A stretch of 64,000 bases of DNA from Methylophilus sp. DW102 (GCF_037076555.1 NZ_AP029023.1:1674001-1738000), one strand, 5' to 3'. Counted from the stretch's first letter, positions 45,556 through 56,434 are shown. Notes: a model not told the origin generated them from the sequence alone. Translations and numbers: made by a program.

Positions 45556-46666
45556 GTCACATCAATCACATCCCGTCCCGATTCAACTGCCTGATGTTCA
45601 TGTCGCTGCGCAAATGGCAGCGACCATCAAGGGCTTGGCGCGAGAACTGGGGTTTGGCAATATCGGCATTACCGATACCGACTTGTCTGCCGCGGAGCCT
45701 GAATTTTTAAAGTGGCTGGACAAACAATACCACGGCGATATGGATTATATGGCAAAACATGGGACCAAGCGAACCCGTCCGGCAGAATTGGTGCCTGGCA
45801 CCTTGCGCGTGATCTCGGTCAACCTCAATTATTTGCCCGCAGATGCAGCCGACGGCTGGCAGGTGCTGGAGAGCCCTGAGCAGGCTTATGTCGCCCGCTA
45901 TGCCATGGGGCGCGATTACCATAAAGTGATGCGGCAAAAATTGCAGCAATTGTGTACCCGCATCACCGAGACCTTTGGCAGTTTTGAATACCGTGTATTT
46001 GCCGACAGTGCGCCGGTGATGGAGGTAGCACTGGCCACCAAAGCCGGTGTGGGCTGGCGCGGCAAGCATACGCTGCTACTCAATCGCCAGCAGGGATCAT
46101 GGTTTTTTCTGGGGGAAATTTATACCAACCTGCCGCTACCAGTGGACCCGCCCACCTCTGCACATTGCGGCAGTTGCACTGCGTGCATCACTGTCTGCCC
46201 GACCGCTGCCATCGTTGCACCTTACGAACTAGACGCCCGCCGCTGTATCTCTTACCTCACCATAGAACATCAAGGCAGCATTCCCGAGGAGTTAAGGCCA
46301 CTGATGGGCAACCGGGTGTATGGCTGTGACGATTGCCAGCTAACCTGCCCGTGGAACAAGTTTGCCGTCAAGACCTCAGAGCCCGACTTTGCGGTACGGC
46401 ATGGGCTGGACAGCCTGAGCCTGGTGACCTGTTTTGGCTGGACCGAAGCTGAATTTCAGCAAAAAATGGCGGGGAGCGCGATCTACCGCATAGGCTACAC
46501 GCAGTGGTTGCGCAATATTGCCGTCGGCTTGGGTAATGCGCCGACGTCGATGGCGGTGATTGCAGCACTGAAGTCACGGGCACAGGATGAAAATGCCTTG
46601 GTGCGGGAGCATGTGGCCTGGGCACTGGCGCAACACCAGGCGCACGCGCATGAAGGCTTATGCTGA
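45554..46666 (+). CDS. queG: Epoxyqueuosine reductase
   Basis: QueG performs the last step of queuosine synthesis in tRNA, using cobalamin and two [4Fe-4S] clusters. The 370-residue protein has GFGNIGITDTDLS, YMAKHGTKRTRPAELVPG, the ferredoxin-like CGSCTACITVCPT and CDDCQLTCPWNKF. The ATG at 45554 fits the family start; an earlier in-frame start would lie inside tsaE. It overlaps the ROK kinase gene by 9 bp, tail to tail. Confidence 0.95.
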   Translation: MSHQSHPVPIQLPDVHVAAQMAATIKGLARELGFGNIGITDTDLSAAEPEFLKWLDKQYHGDMDYMAKHGTKRTRPAELVPGTLRVISVNLNYLPADAADGWQVLESPEQAYVARYAMGRDYHKVMRQKLQQLCTRITETFGSFEYRVFADSAPVMEVALATKAGVGWRGKHTLLLNRQQGSWFFLGEIYTNLPLPVDPPTSAHCGSCTACITVCPTAAIVAPYELDARRCISYLTIEHQGSIPEELRPLMGNRVYGCDDCQLTCPWNKFAVKTSEPDFAVRHGLDSLSLVTCFGWTEAEFQQKMAGSAIYRIGYTQWLRNIAVGLGNAPTSMAVIAALKSRAQDENALVREHVAWALAQHQAHAHEGLC

Positions 46667-47605
46667 GCGGGTAGTGGACTCGGCCAGCAAGGCAGCACCC
46701 AGCATGCCCGCAATATCGCCAGAGCGAGATAGATGAACCACGACCTTGCCTCTGAGTACCGGGATCAAGTCAGCTTCCAGCCGTTGATAAAACGCCTCAG
46801 ACATCAGCGACCATGCGGCAACCACGCCACCGCCAATCAAAACGGTGCCGACATCAACCACCTTGAGTACACTCGCCAGCATTTGCGCCAGTTTGCGACC
46901 AGCATCCGCGTAGACTGCGCGCGCATGTTCATCGCCCTGCTCCGCAGCCAGCGCAATCTCCAAAGCACTCCTTGTCTGGCCAGTCAACTCGGCATAGCCT
47001 CTGCTGATGCCGGTGGCAGAAGCATATTGCTCAACGCAACCTCGGTTACCACAGCCACACAAGCGGCCTTGATGCTCCACAATAATATGCCCGGCCTCGA
47101 GCGCATAACCATGCTGCCCGGCCCAAACATGACCATTCACGACCAAGCCGGCACCCACTCCGGTGCCCAGGCCCAGATACAGCAAACCACCAGCTGGCTG
47201 ACCAAGCAGGCTAAATTCCCCAAAGGCTGCAGCATTGGCATCGTTCTCGACCCGGATATTGAAACCAAGCCGGGCACCGAGATCGTGGCCCAGATTCACG
47301 TTCAACAAGCCCGGTAAATTGGGCGATTGCGCCAGGATACCCGTGTGCGGATCAATAAAGCCGGGAAAACCAATGCCTATACTCTGAATCGTCGGATATT
47401 TTTCAAGCAATGGCTGGATGGCTTCTGCCGTAACCGCAATAATCTTTTGCCAGGCCTGTGCTGGCGAGTGCTGCTTGCAAATGGCAGAATAGTTTGCCTC
47501 AAAACGCGTTTCTTCAATCAGGCGCAGATCAGAAAACACACCTAAACGCAGATTGGTCCCGCCCACATCCAGACCCAAACGATAAACCGGAGTCACATCA
47601 CGCAT
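46658..47605 (-). CDS. ROK-family sugar kinase (probable glucokinase)
   Basis: A 315-residue ROK kinase. It has LGLDVGGTNLRLGVF (phosphate loop), VENDANAAAFGE (catalytic Asp) and the zinc motif CGCGNRGC in EAGHIIVEH..., with GGGVV near the end. Glucose is the likely substrate because the gene ends a glucan operon and overlaps malQ, which releases glucose. The ATG at 47605 overlaps the malQ stop by 8 bp (ATGCGTGA); a GTG 18 codons upstream is an alternative. Confidence 0.88.
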   Translation of the reverse strand: MRDVTPVYRLGLDVGGTNLRLGVFSDLRLIEETRFEANYSAICKQHSPAQAWQKIIAVTAEAIQPLLEKYPTIQSIGIGFPGFIDPHTGILAQSPNLPGLLNVNLGHDLGARLGFNIRVENDANAAAFGEFSLLGQPAGGLLYLGLGTGVGAGLVVNGHVWAGQHGYALEAGHIIVEHQGRLCGCGNRGCVEQYASATGISRGYAELTGQTRSALEIALAAEQGDEHARAVYADAGRKLAQMLASVLKVVDVGTVLIGGGVVAAWSLMSEAFYQRLEADLIPVLRGKVVVHLSRSGDIAGMLGAALLAESTTRSA

Positions 47606-49055
47606 GGAAGCGGCCACTTTCTTCAACACTGTGTCTAAAAGACAATAATTTCTCTTCACTCAGTTGCGACCATTGCATGCGCCAGCACCAGTTACCTTCT
47701 ATGGTGCCTGGCGTGTTCATGCGCGCCTGGCTGTCCAGCGCGAGAATGTCTTGCATGGGGATAATTGCCAGCTTGGCCTGGCTCTCCAGGGTCAGTTTAA
47801 TCAGGGCTGCGGGCATTTGCGGAGGATGTTGATTCAGGTAATCATGTAAATGATTACGCACATGCTCTGGCGCGGTGAGGTACCAGCCCAGGGTGGTATC
47901 GTTATCATGCGTGCCGGTATAAGCAACGCTGTTTTGTTCTATGTTTTCTGGCAAGTAAGGATTGTCTTCACCGCCACCAAACGCAAACTGTAAAATTTTC
48001 ATGCCAGGCAAGTCGAATCCATGGCGCAAGGCATCCACCTCTGCGGTGATAATGCCCAAGTCCTCAGCCACCAGACTCAGCTCCGGGAAGGTCTCGGTGA
48101 TGGCGTTTAACAGCGCTTCACCTGGCGCCTCTTGCCAAGTCCCGTTAATGGCAGTGGGCTCTTCTGCGGGGATTTCCCAAGCGGCCTGCAAGCCCCTGAA
48201 GTGATCAATCCGTAGCACATCAAACAGCTGTGCCTGCGTATCGATACGCCCCAGCCACCATGAAAACCCATCTTTTTGCATGGCCAGCCAGTCGTAATGC
48301 GGATTCCCCCAGCGTTGTCCGGTTTCAGAGAAATAGTCTGGCGGCACACCCGCTACGACGGTCATGTTCAGGGTGTCATCCAGCTTGAACCATGCGGGAT
48401 GCGCCCAGACATCGGCACTGTCGTAAGCGACAAAAATCGGGATATCGCCAAACAAGCGAATGCCGCGCTGATTGGCGTAACGCTTGAGCTGCGCCCATTG
48501 CTGAAAAAACACATACTGCGTAAACTTAATCAGCGTCAACGGCTCCTGGTGCGTGACCCGATAAGCTTGTAAGGCTTGTGGATCATGCTTGCGGTAAGCT
48601 TGTGGCCATTGCTGCCAGCTTTGATTATGGTGCTGCTCACGCAAGCAGCCAAACAAGGCAAAATCTTCCAGCCAGTATTGCTGCGTCTGACAGAATCTCG
48701 CAAACCCGGACCAGGACAGGCCATGGCCTTCGCCATGTGTGGGGGCGCTGCCTGACTGCACGCGCGCCATGACTTTAGCCATCAATGCAGGCAAACTCAG
48801 CGTGAGCTCATTGGGCAGACACCAGCCATCAAGCTGTAATTGCTGCGCGCTGATCATGCCGCTATGTCCTGCATGCGCGGAGACACTTTGATAGGGCGAC
48901 TGGTCTCCATGTGGCTGGTTGACCGGCAAGGTCTGCCACACCGATACGCCCATTTTGACCAGGGTGTCTACAAAACGATAGGCCTCTGGGCCGAGATTGC
49001 CCTCAGGCAATGAAGTGATGTGCATCAGCACACCCGCTTGTCTATGTTGCGTCAT
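47598..49055 (-). CDS. malQ: 4-alpha-glucanotransferase
   Basis: MalQ (amylomaltase, GH77) transfers glucan segments between maltodextrins and releases glucose. The 485-residue protein has HITSLPEGNLGPEAYRF, RIDHFRGLQAAWEIP with the catalytic Asp, LVAEDLGIIT with the catalytic Glu, and AYTGTHDNDTTLGW. It starts 28 bp after the GH57 gene. Confidence 0.96.
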   Translation of the reverse strand: MTQHRQAGVLMHITSLPEGNLGPEAYRFVDTLVKMGVSVWQTLPVNQPHGDQSPYQSVSAHAGHSGMISAQQLQLDGWCLPNELTLSLPALMAKVMARVQSGSAPTHGEGHGLSWSGFARFCQTQQYWLEDFALFGCLREQHHNQSWQQWPQAYRKHDPQALQAYRVTHQEPLTLIKFTQYVFFQQWAQLKRYANQRGIRLFGDIPIFVAYDSADVWAHPAWFKLDDTLNMTVVAGVPPDYFSETGQRWGNPHYDWLAMQKDGFSWWLGRIDTQAQLFDVLRIDHFRGLQAAWEIPAEEPTAINGTWQEAPGEALLNAITETFPELSLVAEDLGIITAEVDALRHGFDLPGMKILQFAFGGGEDNPYLPENIEQNSVAYTGTHDNDTTLGWYLTAPEHVRNHLHDYLNQHPPQMPAALIKLTLESQAKLAIIPMQDILALDSQARMNTPGTIEGNWCWRMQWSQLSEEKLLSFRHSVEESGRFHA

Positions 49056-49083
49056 GGATTGGCATTCAAATCAGTTGAAAGAA

Positions 49084-50787
49084 TCAGGCGTTGCCCCGGC
49101 GCATGGTGCCTGCATTTTCGGCATCGCCACCGCCCAGACTGATGGGTTGTAACAAATGTGCAGGGGCTGTCAGGCCAAGTAATTTGTACAGGTTGCTCAA
49201 ATTACGGCGATAGAGTTGGTCAAAACTTTGTACGCTTTGGGCGCTGTTGTAATCGCCAAACCACCAGAACCAGTCCGAGCCTTCGCACAGGGCCAATTGC
49301 TGCTGGCATTTTTGTTTCTGTTCGGCTGAAAGTTGGTGTATCTGTTGATCATAATGCCGCTTGGCTACGCATAACAGATCCCAGGCACGGTTTTTGGCCG
49401 GCTCCCCAATCCAGGTACTAAAGGTGCCATAGACCCAACTCCCGGCGCAAATATCATCCAGCAAGCGTGGCGCTGGCAATGTGTGTTTCTGCTGCAAAGC
49501 GAGAATATCGCTAAAAGTCGTCATCTGGATATCCGGATGCTGCGCCAGCGCCTGATAGAGCTCGTGCAAGAAATAATAACCGTTGTATGGATAGTATTCC
49601 CAGGCATTCTCGCCATCCAGAATCACGCTAACCACCGGCGTCTCTTCACTGTTAGCCAGGATATGCTCCAGCGACTGAATAAAGTCATGCACCGCTTCGC
49701 TTGCGTATTGCTTGGAATACTCAAAACCAATTTTGTCAGACAGATGGTCGTCACGGAAAAAGCACACAATATCCTGCTGACCATTGGTGATCTTATAAGG
49801 CTGATACAGGTATTGCGCTGGCGTGTCGTGCGGCAGCCCAAGTTTACGCAAGCTGTTGGCAAGCACACCCTGGCCAGTGGCTGCCCAGGCCACGCCCTGC
49901 TCTGCCAGCAACGACAGTGCAGGATGCGAGACCGCGCCTTCAGCAGGCCACATACCATTGGCGGGCTGACCAAATATTTTTTCATGATAGCGCTGTGCCG
50001 CCTGCACATGAGCAATCGCACGCGGATAACCGTCTGGATAGGTGGCTGACTGCGGCAACGGCGCATTGGGCATGGCGTCACGCGCACTTTCCAAATCAAT
50101 GAGCAATGGCAAGATGGGATGGTAGTAAGGCGTGGTGGTCATTTCAATGCGGCCTTTTTTCAGCAAGGCCTGATAGCGCGGCAAAATGCCTTGCAAGGTC
50201 TCGCTGATCACGGCTAACAGCGCTTGCCTGTCTTCCAGGGTAAACAACACGCCTTTTTGCATCAGGGTTTGCACAGTTTTGTTTTTGCGGCGCAAGCTCT
50301 CCCCCGTCCATGCCAGGTGGTACCAGACCAGCAAGTCCGCTTTAAATTGCGCCGAGAGATAATGAAACTGGCCGTTTTGCATGATAGGCGCCACCAGTTC
50401 ATACAGCTTGAGCAAACGCTGATAATGCGGAAAAGGACTCAACATTTTTTCATGGTGTGCCTTGAAACAGCTGTCCACAATCAGGCGACACTCTTCATCC
50501 GTGATGTTTTCCAGATTGGGATCTGCCAGCAAACGCAGTAATGGGTCGCGCCACTGTCCAGACCGTGACTGCTCAGCATAATCTTCGAGCTGCTCCACCA
50601 GAATAGGTACAAAATTGAACGTTACCCTGGCGTTTGGATTTTGCTCCAGGTGAAAGGCCATATCACTGTAATCCTTGAGCGCATGCAAATACGTCCATGG
50701 CAGCACAAACTCGCCTGTCACCAGATCACGGTAATCCGGTTGGTGCATGTGCCAATATAAATTCAAGAGCAATTTTTTATCGGACAT
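49084..50787 (-). CDS. Glycoside hydrolase family 57 protein (alpha-amylase-like)
   Basis: A 567-residue intracellular GH57 enzyme. It has LNLYWHMHQPDYRD at the start (metal/substrate His), GMWPAEGAVSHPALS carrying the likely nucleophile Glu, and VILDGENAWEYYPYNG carrying the acid Asp. No signal peptide is seen, so it acts on internal glucans. Between glgC and malQ it may trim or remodel glycogen; the exact specificity (amylase, 4-alpha-glucanotransferase or other) is unclear. Confidence 0.9.
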   Translation of the reverse strand: MSDKKLLLNLYWHMHQPDYRDLVTGEFVLPWTYLHALKDYSDMAFHLEQNPNARVTFNFVPILVEQLEDYAEQSRSGQWRDPLLRLLADPNLENITDEECRLIVDSCFKAHHEKMLSPFPHYQRLLKLYELVAPIMQNGQFHYLSAQFKADLLVWYHLAWTGESLRRKNKTVQTLMQKGVLFTLEDRQALLAVISETLQGILPRYQALLKKGRIEMTTTPYYHPILPLLIDLESARDAMPNAPLPQSATYPDGYPRAIAHVQAAQRYHEKIFGQPANGMWPAEGAVSHPALSLLAEQGVAWAATGQGVLANSLRKLGLPHDTPAQYLYQPYKITNGQQDIVCFFRDDHLSDKIGFEYSKQYASEAVHDFIQSLEHILANSEETPVVSVILDGENAWEYYPYNGYYFLHELYQALAQHPDIQMTTFSDILALQQKHTLPAPRLLDDICAGSWVYGTFSTWIGEPAKNRAWDLLCVAKRHYDQQIHQLSAEQKQKCQQQLALCEGSDWFWWFGDYNSAQSVQSFDQLYRRNLSNLYKLLGLTAPAHLLQPISLGGGDAENAGTMRRGNA

Positions 50788-50823
50788 CCTTCAACCTCTT
50801 TCACTCATTCAATGACTTTTAAA

Positions 50824-52146
50824 CTACTTCACACGGTATAAATCTTGGCCCAGCATGTCGGGTGTGACCAGTACGATGCCTTTTTCAGAGACATGAAAGC
50901 GCTTTCTATCTCGCTCCAGATCGACACCGATCTGCATGCCAGCAGGAATCTCGCAGCCGCGGTCTATCACTGCGTTGCGCATGATGACCCCCTCGTTAAT
51001 TTTGACCTTGGGCAGCACTACAGCGCCATCCAGATCGGAATAATCCGCTACATGCACGCCGGAAAAAAGCACTGAGTTAGACACGCAAGAACCACTGATC
51101 AGGCAGCCCCCTGACACCAGCGAGTCTGTCGCCTTGCCCGTACGGCCTTCATCCTTGAATACAAATTTTGCCGGCGGCAGTTGTTCCTGATATGTCCAGA
51201 TCGGCCATTCACTGTCATACAGATTGAGCTCTGGAATCACCTTGGTCAGCTCCATATTAGCTTCCCAGTAGGCATCTATGGTTCCCACATCCCGCCAGTA
51301 AAAGTTGTTGCCTTGTGCACCGACGCAACTATCGGTAAATCGGTGCGCCTGTACCCGGTATTTTTTGATGATGTAAGGAATAATGTCCTGCCCAAAGTCA
51401 TGGTGTGACTTGCGGTCATAAGCATCCCGGATCAATTGTTCGTACAAAAATTTGGCATTGAAGATATAAATACCCATGCTGGCAAAAGCCACCTCGGGAT
51501 TGTTCGGGCTAGGCTTGGGATGCGCTGGCTTTTCATCAAAGGCGATCACGCGGTCGGTGGCGTCCACCTCCAATACCCCAAACCCTTTGGCGTCTTCGAG
51601 CGGCACATTGATGCATGCAATGGTCATATCGGCATTGCTGCGTGCATGCGTCGCCAGCATTTTGCCGTAGTCCATTTTATAGATATGGTCGCCGGCCAGG
51701 ACCAGAATATATTCGCCGCCATTCTCTCGCAGCAAATCAATATTCTGATAGACCGCATCAGCCGTGCCTTTGTACCATTCCTCGCCCAGACGCTGCTGGG
51801 CAGGAATAATGTTGACGTATTCGTTAAACTCCCCACGCAAAAAGCCCCAGCCGCGCTGAACATGCTGAATCAGGCTTTGCGCTTTGTATTGGGTCGCCAC
51901 ATTAATGCGGCGGATGCCAGAGTTAATGCAATTAGACAAGGGGAAGTCGATAATGCGGAATTTGCCACCAAACTGTACAGCCGGTTTGGCCCGCCAGTCT
52001 GTGAGGTTTTTTAACCGGCTGCCACGACCACCCGCCAGGATAATGGCAACGGTATTTTTCGTCAGGTTACTGATAAACCGGTCGGAGGGACGTTCTTGCC
52101 GCCGGTTGGCTTTACGACGTTCAACAAACTCTGCTACTTGAGACAT
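50824..52146 (-). CDS. glgC: Glucose-1-phosphate adenylyltransferase
   Basis: GlgC makes ADP-glucose, the donor for glycogen. From the ATG at 52146 (AGGA about 8 nt upstream) the protein has 440 residues. It shows [52 protein letters not shown] and [16 protein letters not shown], and a left-handed beta-helix with the [15 protein letters not shown] repeats. Longer in-frame starts overlap the promoter region. It is divergent from glgB and followed by GH57-malQ-ROK kinase. Confidence 0.96.
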   Translation of the reverse strand: MSQVAEFVERRKANRRQERPSDRFISNLTKNTVAIILAGGRGSRLKNLTDWRAKPAVQFGGKFRIIDFPLSNCINSGIRRINVATQYKAQSLIQHVQRGWGFLRGEFNEYVNIIPAQQRLGEEWYKGTADAVYQNIDLLRENGGEYILVLAGDHIYKMDYGKMLATHARSNADMTIACINVPLEDAKGFGVLEVDATDRVIAFDEKPAHPKPSPNNPEVAFASMGIYIFNAKFLYEQLIRDAYDRKSHHDFGQDIIPYIIKKYRVQAHRFTDSCVGAQGNNFYWRDVGTIDAYWEANMELTKVIPELNLYDSEWPIWTYQEQLPPAKFVFKDEGRTGKATDSLVSGGCLISGSCVSNSVLFSGVHVADYSDLDGAVVLPKVKINEGVIMRNAVIDRGCEIPAGMQIGVDLERDRKRFHVSEKGIVLVTPDMLGQDLYRVK

Positions 52147-52366
52147 GATGCTATTCCTGTTTTTCCTGATCCTGGGAACCAGCCTACAGTCATTATTGTC
52201 AGCGTTGCGCGTTTCAGCAGAGACGACACAAGGCTTTGCATCTGCAGGTCTGACATCCACAGTCTGCATGATAATTGGGGTAAAGACAACGAAATTCCGG
52301 GGGCGAATGACGTAAATCTTAACTTTTTTTGATAGCATGGAATCTGCTTAACCGGATACCGACAGC

Positions 52367-54583
52367 ATGACTGCCAAAGCTTCTCATCAAATTGCCACCG
52401 ACAATCATCATTTGCAACGGATTTTAGACGCTACCCATCATAATCCCTTTGAATATTTGGGGTCGCATCAGAATGCGAAAACCAAACGCTGGCAGGTGCG
52501 TGTGTTCATACCAACGGCAGAACAAGTATGGCTCAACAATGGCAAAAATTGGCAGCCCATGCAGCAGGCGCATGCCCAGGGCTTGTTTATTTACGAGTCA
52601 GACAGTCCTGTTTCAACCCCTGCCCCACTGCAAATTCAGCCCAAGGGGCAAGCTAGCCGTTACGAAACCCTGGATGTCTATGGTTTTGACAGCACCGTGT
52701 CTGCCGATGACCTGTATCTGTTTGCTGAAGGTCGTTTTTACCAGGCCTACAATACCCTGGGCGCGGTCCCCATGCAGGTGAATGGGGTGGCGGGCGTCCG
52801 GTTTGCTGTCTGGGCGCCCAATGCGTCACGGGTCAGTGTGGTCGGCAACTTTAACCAGTGGGATGGCCGTATCCATGCCATGCGTGTCATTGGTAGCACC
52901 GGTGTTTGGGAGTTATTTATTCCCCACCTGACCGAACATGATTTATACAAATTTGAGATCCGCAACCGCGAGCATGGCTATGTCATGCTCAAGGCCGACC
53001 CCTATGGCAGAGCCTTTGAGCCTAGACCCGGCACGGCCAATCGCATCTGCCATAGCGAGTACACCTGGCAAGATGATGGCTGGTTGCAGCAACGCCAGCA
53101 GCATGACTGGCTGCATGCCCCATTTAACTGTTATGAAGTGCATTTAGGCAGTTGGCAACGAGACCCAAACGGCCACTTTATGGGCTATCGCGCCATGGCA
53201 GAGGCGCTGATTCCACATTTGCTAGAGATGGGCTATACCCATATCGAGCTGTTACCAATTGCCGAACATCCGCTGAATGAATCCTGGGGTTATCAGGTGA
53301 CGGGCTACTTTGCCCCCACCCAGCGCTATGGCAGCCCGGATGATCTTAAATATTTTATTGACCGCTGTCATGCCGCCAATATCGGCGTCATTCTGGACTG
53401 GGTCCCTGGTCACTTCCCCAAAGATGACTGGGCGCTGGCGCGTTTTGATGGCACGGCGCTGTATGAACATGCAGACCCCCGCCTGGGCGAACATATGGAC
53501 TGGGGCACCTATATCTTCAATTATGGCCGCAATGAAGTGCGCAGCTTTTTACTCAGCAATGCTTATTACTGGCTGCAAGAGTTTCACATTGACGGCTTGC
53601 GTGTGGATGCCGTGGCGTCCATGCTCTACCTGGATTACTCGCGCAAAGATGGAGAATGGTTGCCTAATGTCTATGGCGGACGTGAAAACCTGGACGTGAT
53701 CGAGTTTCTCAAGCAACTGAACGTGATGGTGGGCGAACGCTTCCCCGGCGCATTGACGATAGCCGAGGAATCAACGGCCTGGCCCGCCGTTTCGCGACCG
53801 GTCTATGCCGGGGGCCTGGGGTTCAGTATGAAATGGAATATGGGCTGGATGAATGATGTCCTGACCTACATGCAACTGGATCCGGTCTACCGCCAATACC
53901 ACCATAATCGCCTGACCTTTGGTCAGATGTACGCTTATTCCGAGAACTTTGTCCTGCCGTTCTCGCACGACGAAGTGGTCCACGGCAAAAAGTCCTTACT
54001 CGAAAAAATGCCTGGGGATGATTGGCAAAAATTCGCCAACTTGCGTCTGTTGATGACCTTGCAAATGACCATGCCAGGTAAAAAGCTCAACTTTATGGGC
54101 AATGAAATTGCCCAGCGCCGTGAGTGGCGTGTCAACCAAAGCCTGGACTGGCATTTACTTGAAGACACTGCCGCTGACCATGACCTGCATCGAGGTATAC
54201 AGCGCGTTTGCAAGGACCTCAACTGGCTCTATCGCCATCAAAGCGCACTCCATGCCCATGACTTTGATGCACAGGGCTTTCAATGGATAGACTGCGAAGA
54301 TGCCGCGCAATCAATATTAAGCTACGTCAGACGCGGCAAAGACCATAGTTTTGTTATAATCCTACTTAATTTCACACCGGTACCGCGCCATCAATACCGT
54401 TTGGGCGTACCACAATCGGGTTACTATCAGGAATTGTTTAACAGTGACGCCGCTTGTTATGGTGGCAGCAATGTTGGTAATGGTTCCGGCTGTCCTAGTG
54501 ACCCCGTGCCATGGATGAACCAGCCAGCCTCCATCAGCCTAAACTTGCCGCCACTTGGGGGTGTCATACTTCAGTTACAATAA
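52367..54583 (+). CDS. glgB: 1,4-alpha-glucan branching enzyme
   Basis: GlgB adds alpha-1,6 branches to glycogen. The 738-residue GH13 enzyme has the two N-terminal CBM48-type parts (NPFEYLGSHQN; FAVWAPNASRVSVVGNFNQWDGR), the core motifs YTHIELLPIAEHP, nucleophile D414 in HIDGLRVDAVAS, acid E467 in TIAEESTAWP, and VLPFSHDEVVHGKKSL. It is divergent from glgC and followed after 126 bp by pgi. Confidence 0.97.
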   Translation: MTAKASHQIATDNHHLQRILDATHHNPFEYLGSHQNAKTKRWQVRVFIPTAEQVWLNNGKNWQPMQQAHAQGLFIYESDSPVSTPAPLQIQPKGQASRYETLDVYGFDSTVSADDLYLFAEGRFYQAYNTLGAVPMQVNGVAGVRFAVWAPNASRVSVVGNFNQWDGRIHAMRVIGSTGVWELFIPHLTEHDLYKFEIRNREHGYVMLKADPYGRAFEPRPGTANRICHSEYTWQDDGWLQQRQQHDWLHAPFNCYEVHLGSWQRDPNGHFMGYRAMAEALIPHLLEMGYTHIELLPIAEHPLNESWGYQVTGYFAPTQRYGSPDDLKYFIDRCHAANIGVILDWVPGHFPKDDWALARFDGTALYEHADPRLGEHMDWGTYIFNYGRNEVRSFLLSNAYYWLQEFHIDGLRVDAVASMLYLDYSRKDGEWLPNVYGGRENLDVIEFLKQLNVMVGERFPGALTIAEESTAWPAVSRPVYAGGLGFSMKWNMGWMNDVLTYMQLDPVYRQYHHNRLTFGQMYAYSENFVLPFSHDEVVHGKKSLLEKMPGDDWQKFANLRLLMTLQMTMPGKKLNFMGNEIAQRREWRVNQSLDWHLLEDTAADHDLHRGIQRVCKDLNWLYRHQSALHAHDFDAQGFQWIDCEDAAQSILSYVRRGKDHSFVIILLNFTPVPRHQYRLGVPQSGYYQELFNSDAACYGGSNVGNGSGCPSDPVPWMNQPASISLNLPPLGGVILQLQ

Positions 54584-54628
54584 CTGGTTACACTGACTAT
54601 ATGATGTAGCCTGGCAGTAAAGATTTTT

Positions 54629-54666
54629 GGCCAGACAAGAAAATTCAGAGATTGCCTTGTCTGGCC
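54629..54666 (+). repeat. Intergenic hairpin between glgB and pgi
   Basis: A perfect 11-bp inverted repeat (GGCCAGACAAG / CTTGTCTGGCC) with a 16-nt loop. No T-run follows, so it is more likely an mRNA processing or stabilising structure than a terminator. Confidence 0.55.
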
Positions 54667-54709
54667 CCGTAAATTTAATTGACTTGAAAAACGATAGTAA
54701 CAACACGAC

Positions 54710-56362
54710 ATGGCAAAACTAACCACACATCCGAGCTGGCATGCGCTGAACCAGCATCAAATTGAAATGCGCGATGTTCAAATGCGCGATCTGTTTAACC
54801 AAAACCCCAAACGCTTCGAAGAATTCAGTTTAACGGTGGACGACATTCTGCTGGACTACTCCAAGCACCGCATCACTAAAGAAACCCTGTCCCAGTTATT
54901 CCAGTTAGCGCGCGACTCAAATATTGAGCAATGGCGCAGCCGCATGTTCAGCGGCGAAAAAATCAACATTACCGAAAAGCGTGCAGTGCTGCACACCGCC
55001 CTGCGTAACCGCAGTAATACACCGGTGTATGTGGATGGCAAGGATGTGATGCCAGAAGTGAATGCCGTACTGGCGCAAATGCGGGCCTTTACCGAGCAAG
55101 TACGCAACGGCCAATGGACAGGATTTACCGGCAAACGGATTACCGATATCGTAAATATCGGTATTGGTGGCTCAGACCTCGGTCCAGTCATGGCATGTGA
55201 TGCGTTAAAACCCTACGCCAGCCCCAACTTGAAAGCCCACTTTGTTTCCAACATTGATGGCGCGCACTTGATGCGTGTATTGGAAGTCTGCGACCCTGAA
55301 ACCACCCTGTTCATCGTCGCCTCCAAAACCTTTACCACCCAGGAAACCATGACCAACGCGCACTCAGCGCGCCGCTGGTTCCTGCAAGCAGCTAAACAAG
55401 ACCAACATGTGGCCAAGCATTTTGTCGCGCTGTCCACCAATGCCAAGGCCGTGCAGGCATTCGGCATAGACACCAACAACATGTTTGCTTTCTGGGACTG
55501 GGTCGGTGGTCGTTACTCCCTGTGGTCAGCCATCGGTCTGTCGATTGCGCTCTATGTCGGCATGGACAACTTTGAACAGTTGCTGGCAGGCGGTCACGCC
55601 ATGGATCAGCACTTCTTGTCGGCGCCACTGGAACAGAACATGCCTGTTATCATGGCCTTGCTGGGGGTCTGGTACAACAATTTCTTCCATGTTGATACGC
55701 ACGCGATTTTGCCTTATGACCAGGGCATGTCTCGCTTTGCGGCCTATCTGCAACAAGCAGACATGGAAAGTAATGGCAAATTTATTTGCCGTGACGGTAG
55801 CCGCGTCAGCTACAAAACGGGCCCGGTCATCTGGGGCGAAGCTGGCACCAACGGCCAGCATGCGTTTTACCAGTTGATTCACCAGGGCACACAAATGGTT
55901 CCGGCAGACTTTTTGATGCCAGCCAACAGCCATTACAAAGTGGGTAGCCCAGACGATCAGCACCATAAAATTCTGCTGGCTAACTTCCTGGCACAAACCC
56001 AAGCCTTGATGTTGGGCAAAACCCGTGAAGAAGCACGCGCCGAACTGGAAGCACAAGGCATGAGCGGCCAGGCACTGGAAGATCTGCTGCCGCATAAAGT
56101 GTTTGAAGGCAACCGCCCAACCACGTCTATCCTGTTTAAACAGCTCACACCCTTTACCTTGGGTAAACTGATTGCGCTTTATGAGCACAAGATTTTTGTG
56201 CAAGGCATGATCTGGGACATTAACAGCTATGACCAGTGGGGTGTGGAATATGGTAAGCAGATTGCGAGCCAAATTCTGCCACAGTTGAATACCAACGAGC
56301 CGGTAAACAGCTTTGATAGCTCAACCAACGGCTTAATCAATTACGCGAAGAAAATTTCATAG
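54710..56362 (+). CDS. pgi: Glucose-6-phosphate isomerase
   Basis: Pgi interconverts glucose 6-phosphate and fructose 6-phosphate. The 550-residue protein has [63 protein letters not shown] and the late [11 protein letters not shown], the full PGI signature. In RuMP-cycle methylotrophs it connects the cycle's fructose 6-phosphate to oxidation and to glycogen. A strong terminator follows. Confidence 0.97.
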   Translation: MAKLTTHPSWHALNQHQIEMRDVQMRDLFNQNPKRFEEFSLTVDDILLDYSKHRITKETLSQLFQLARDSNIEQWRSRMFSGEKINITEKRAVLHTALRNRSNTPVYVDGKDVMPEVNAVLAQMRAFTEQVRNGQWTGFTGKRITDIVNIGIGGSDLGPVMACDALKPYASPNLKAHFVSNIDGAHLMRVLEVCDPETTLFIVASKTFTTQETMTNAHSARRWFLQAAKQDQHVAKHFVALSTNAKAVQAFGIDTNNMFAFWDWVGGRYSLWSAIGLSIALYVGMDNFEQLLAGGHAMDQHFLSAPLEQNMPVIMALLGVWYNNFFHVDTHAILPYDQGMSRFAAYLQQADMESNGKFICRDGSRVSYKTGPVIWGEAGTNGQHAFYQLIHQGTQMVPADFLMPANSHYKVGSPDDQHHKILLANFLAQTQALMLGKTREEARAELEAQGMSGQALEDLLPHKVFEGNRPTTSILFKQLTPFTLGKLIALYEHKIFVQGMIWDINSYDQWGVEYGKQIASQILPQLNTNEPVNSFDSSTNGLINYAKKIS

Positions 56363-56378
56363 CATATTGATTAATATT

Positions 56379-56407
56379 AAAAAAGGCCTCGATTGAGGCC
56401 TTTTTTT
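56379..56407 (+). terminator. Hairpin terminator after pgi
   Basis: A 12-bp stem (AAAAAAGGCCTC / GAGGCCTTTTTT) with a 4-nt loop, ending in T7. It may also serve the convergent response regulator gene. Confidence 0.9.
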
Positions 56408-56434
56408 ATTGTGCGGTGCTATCTTAAGCACACC

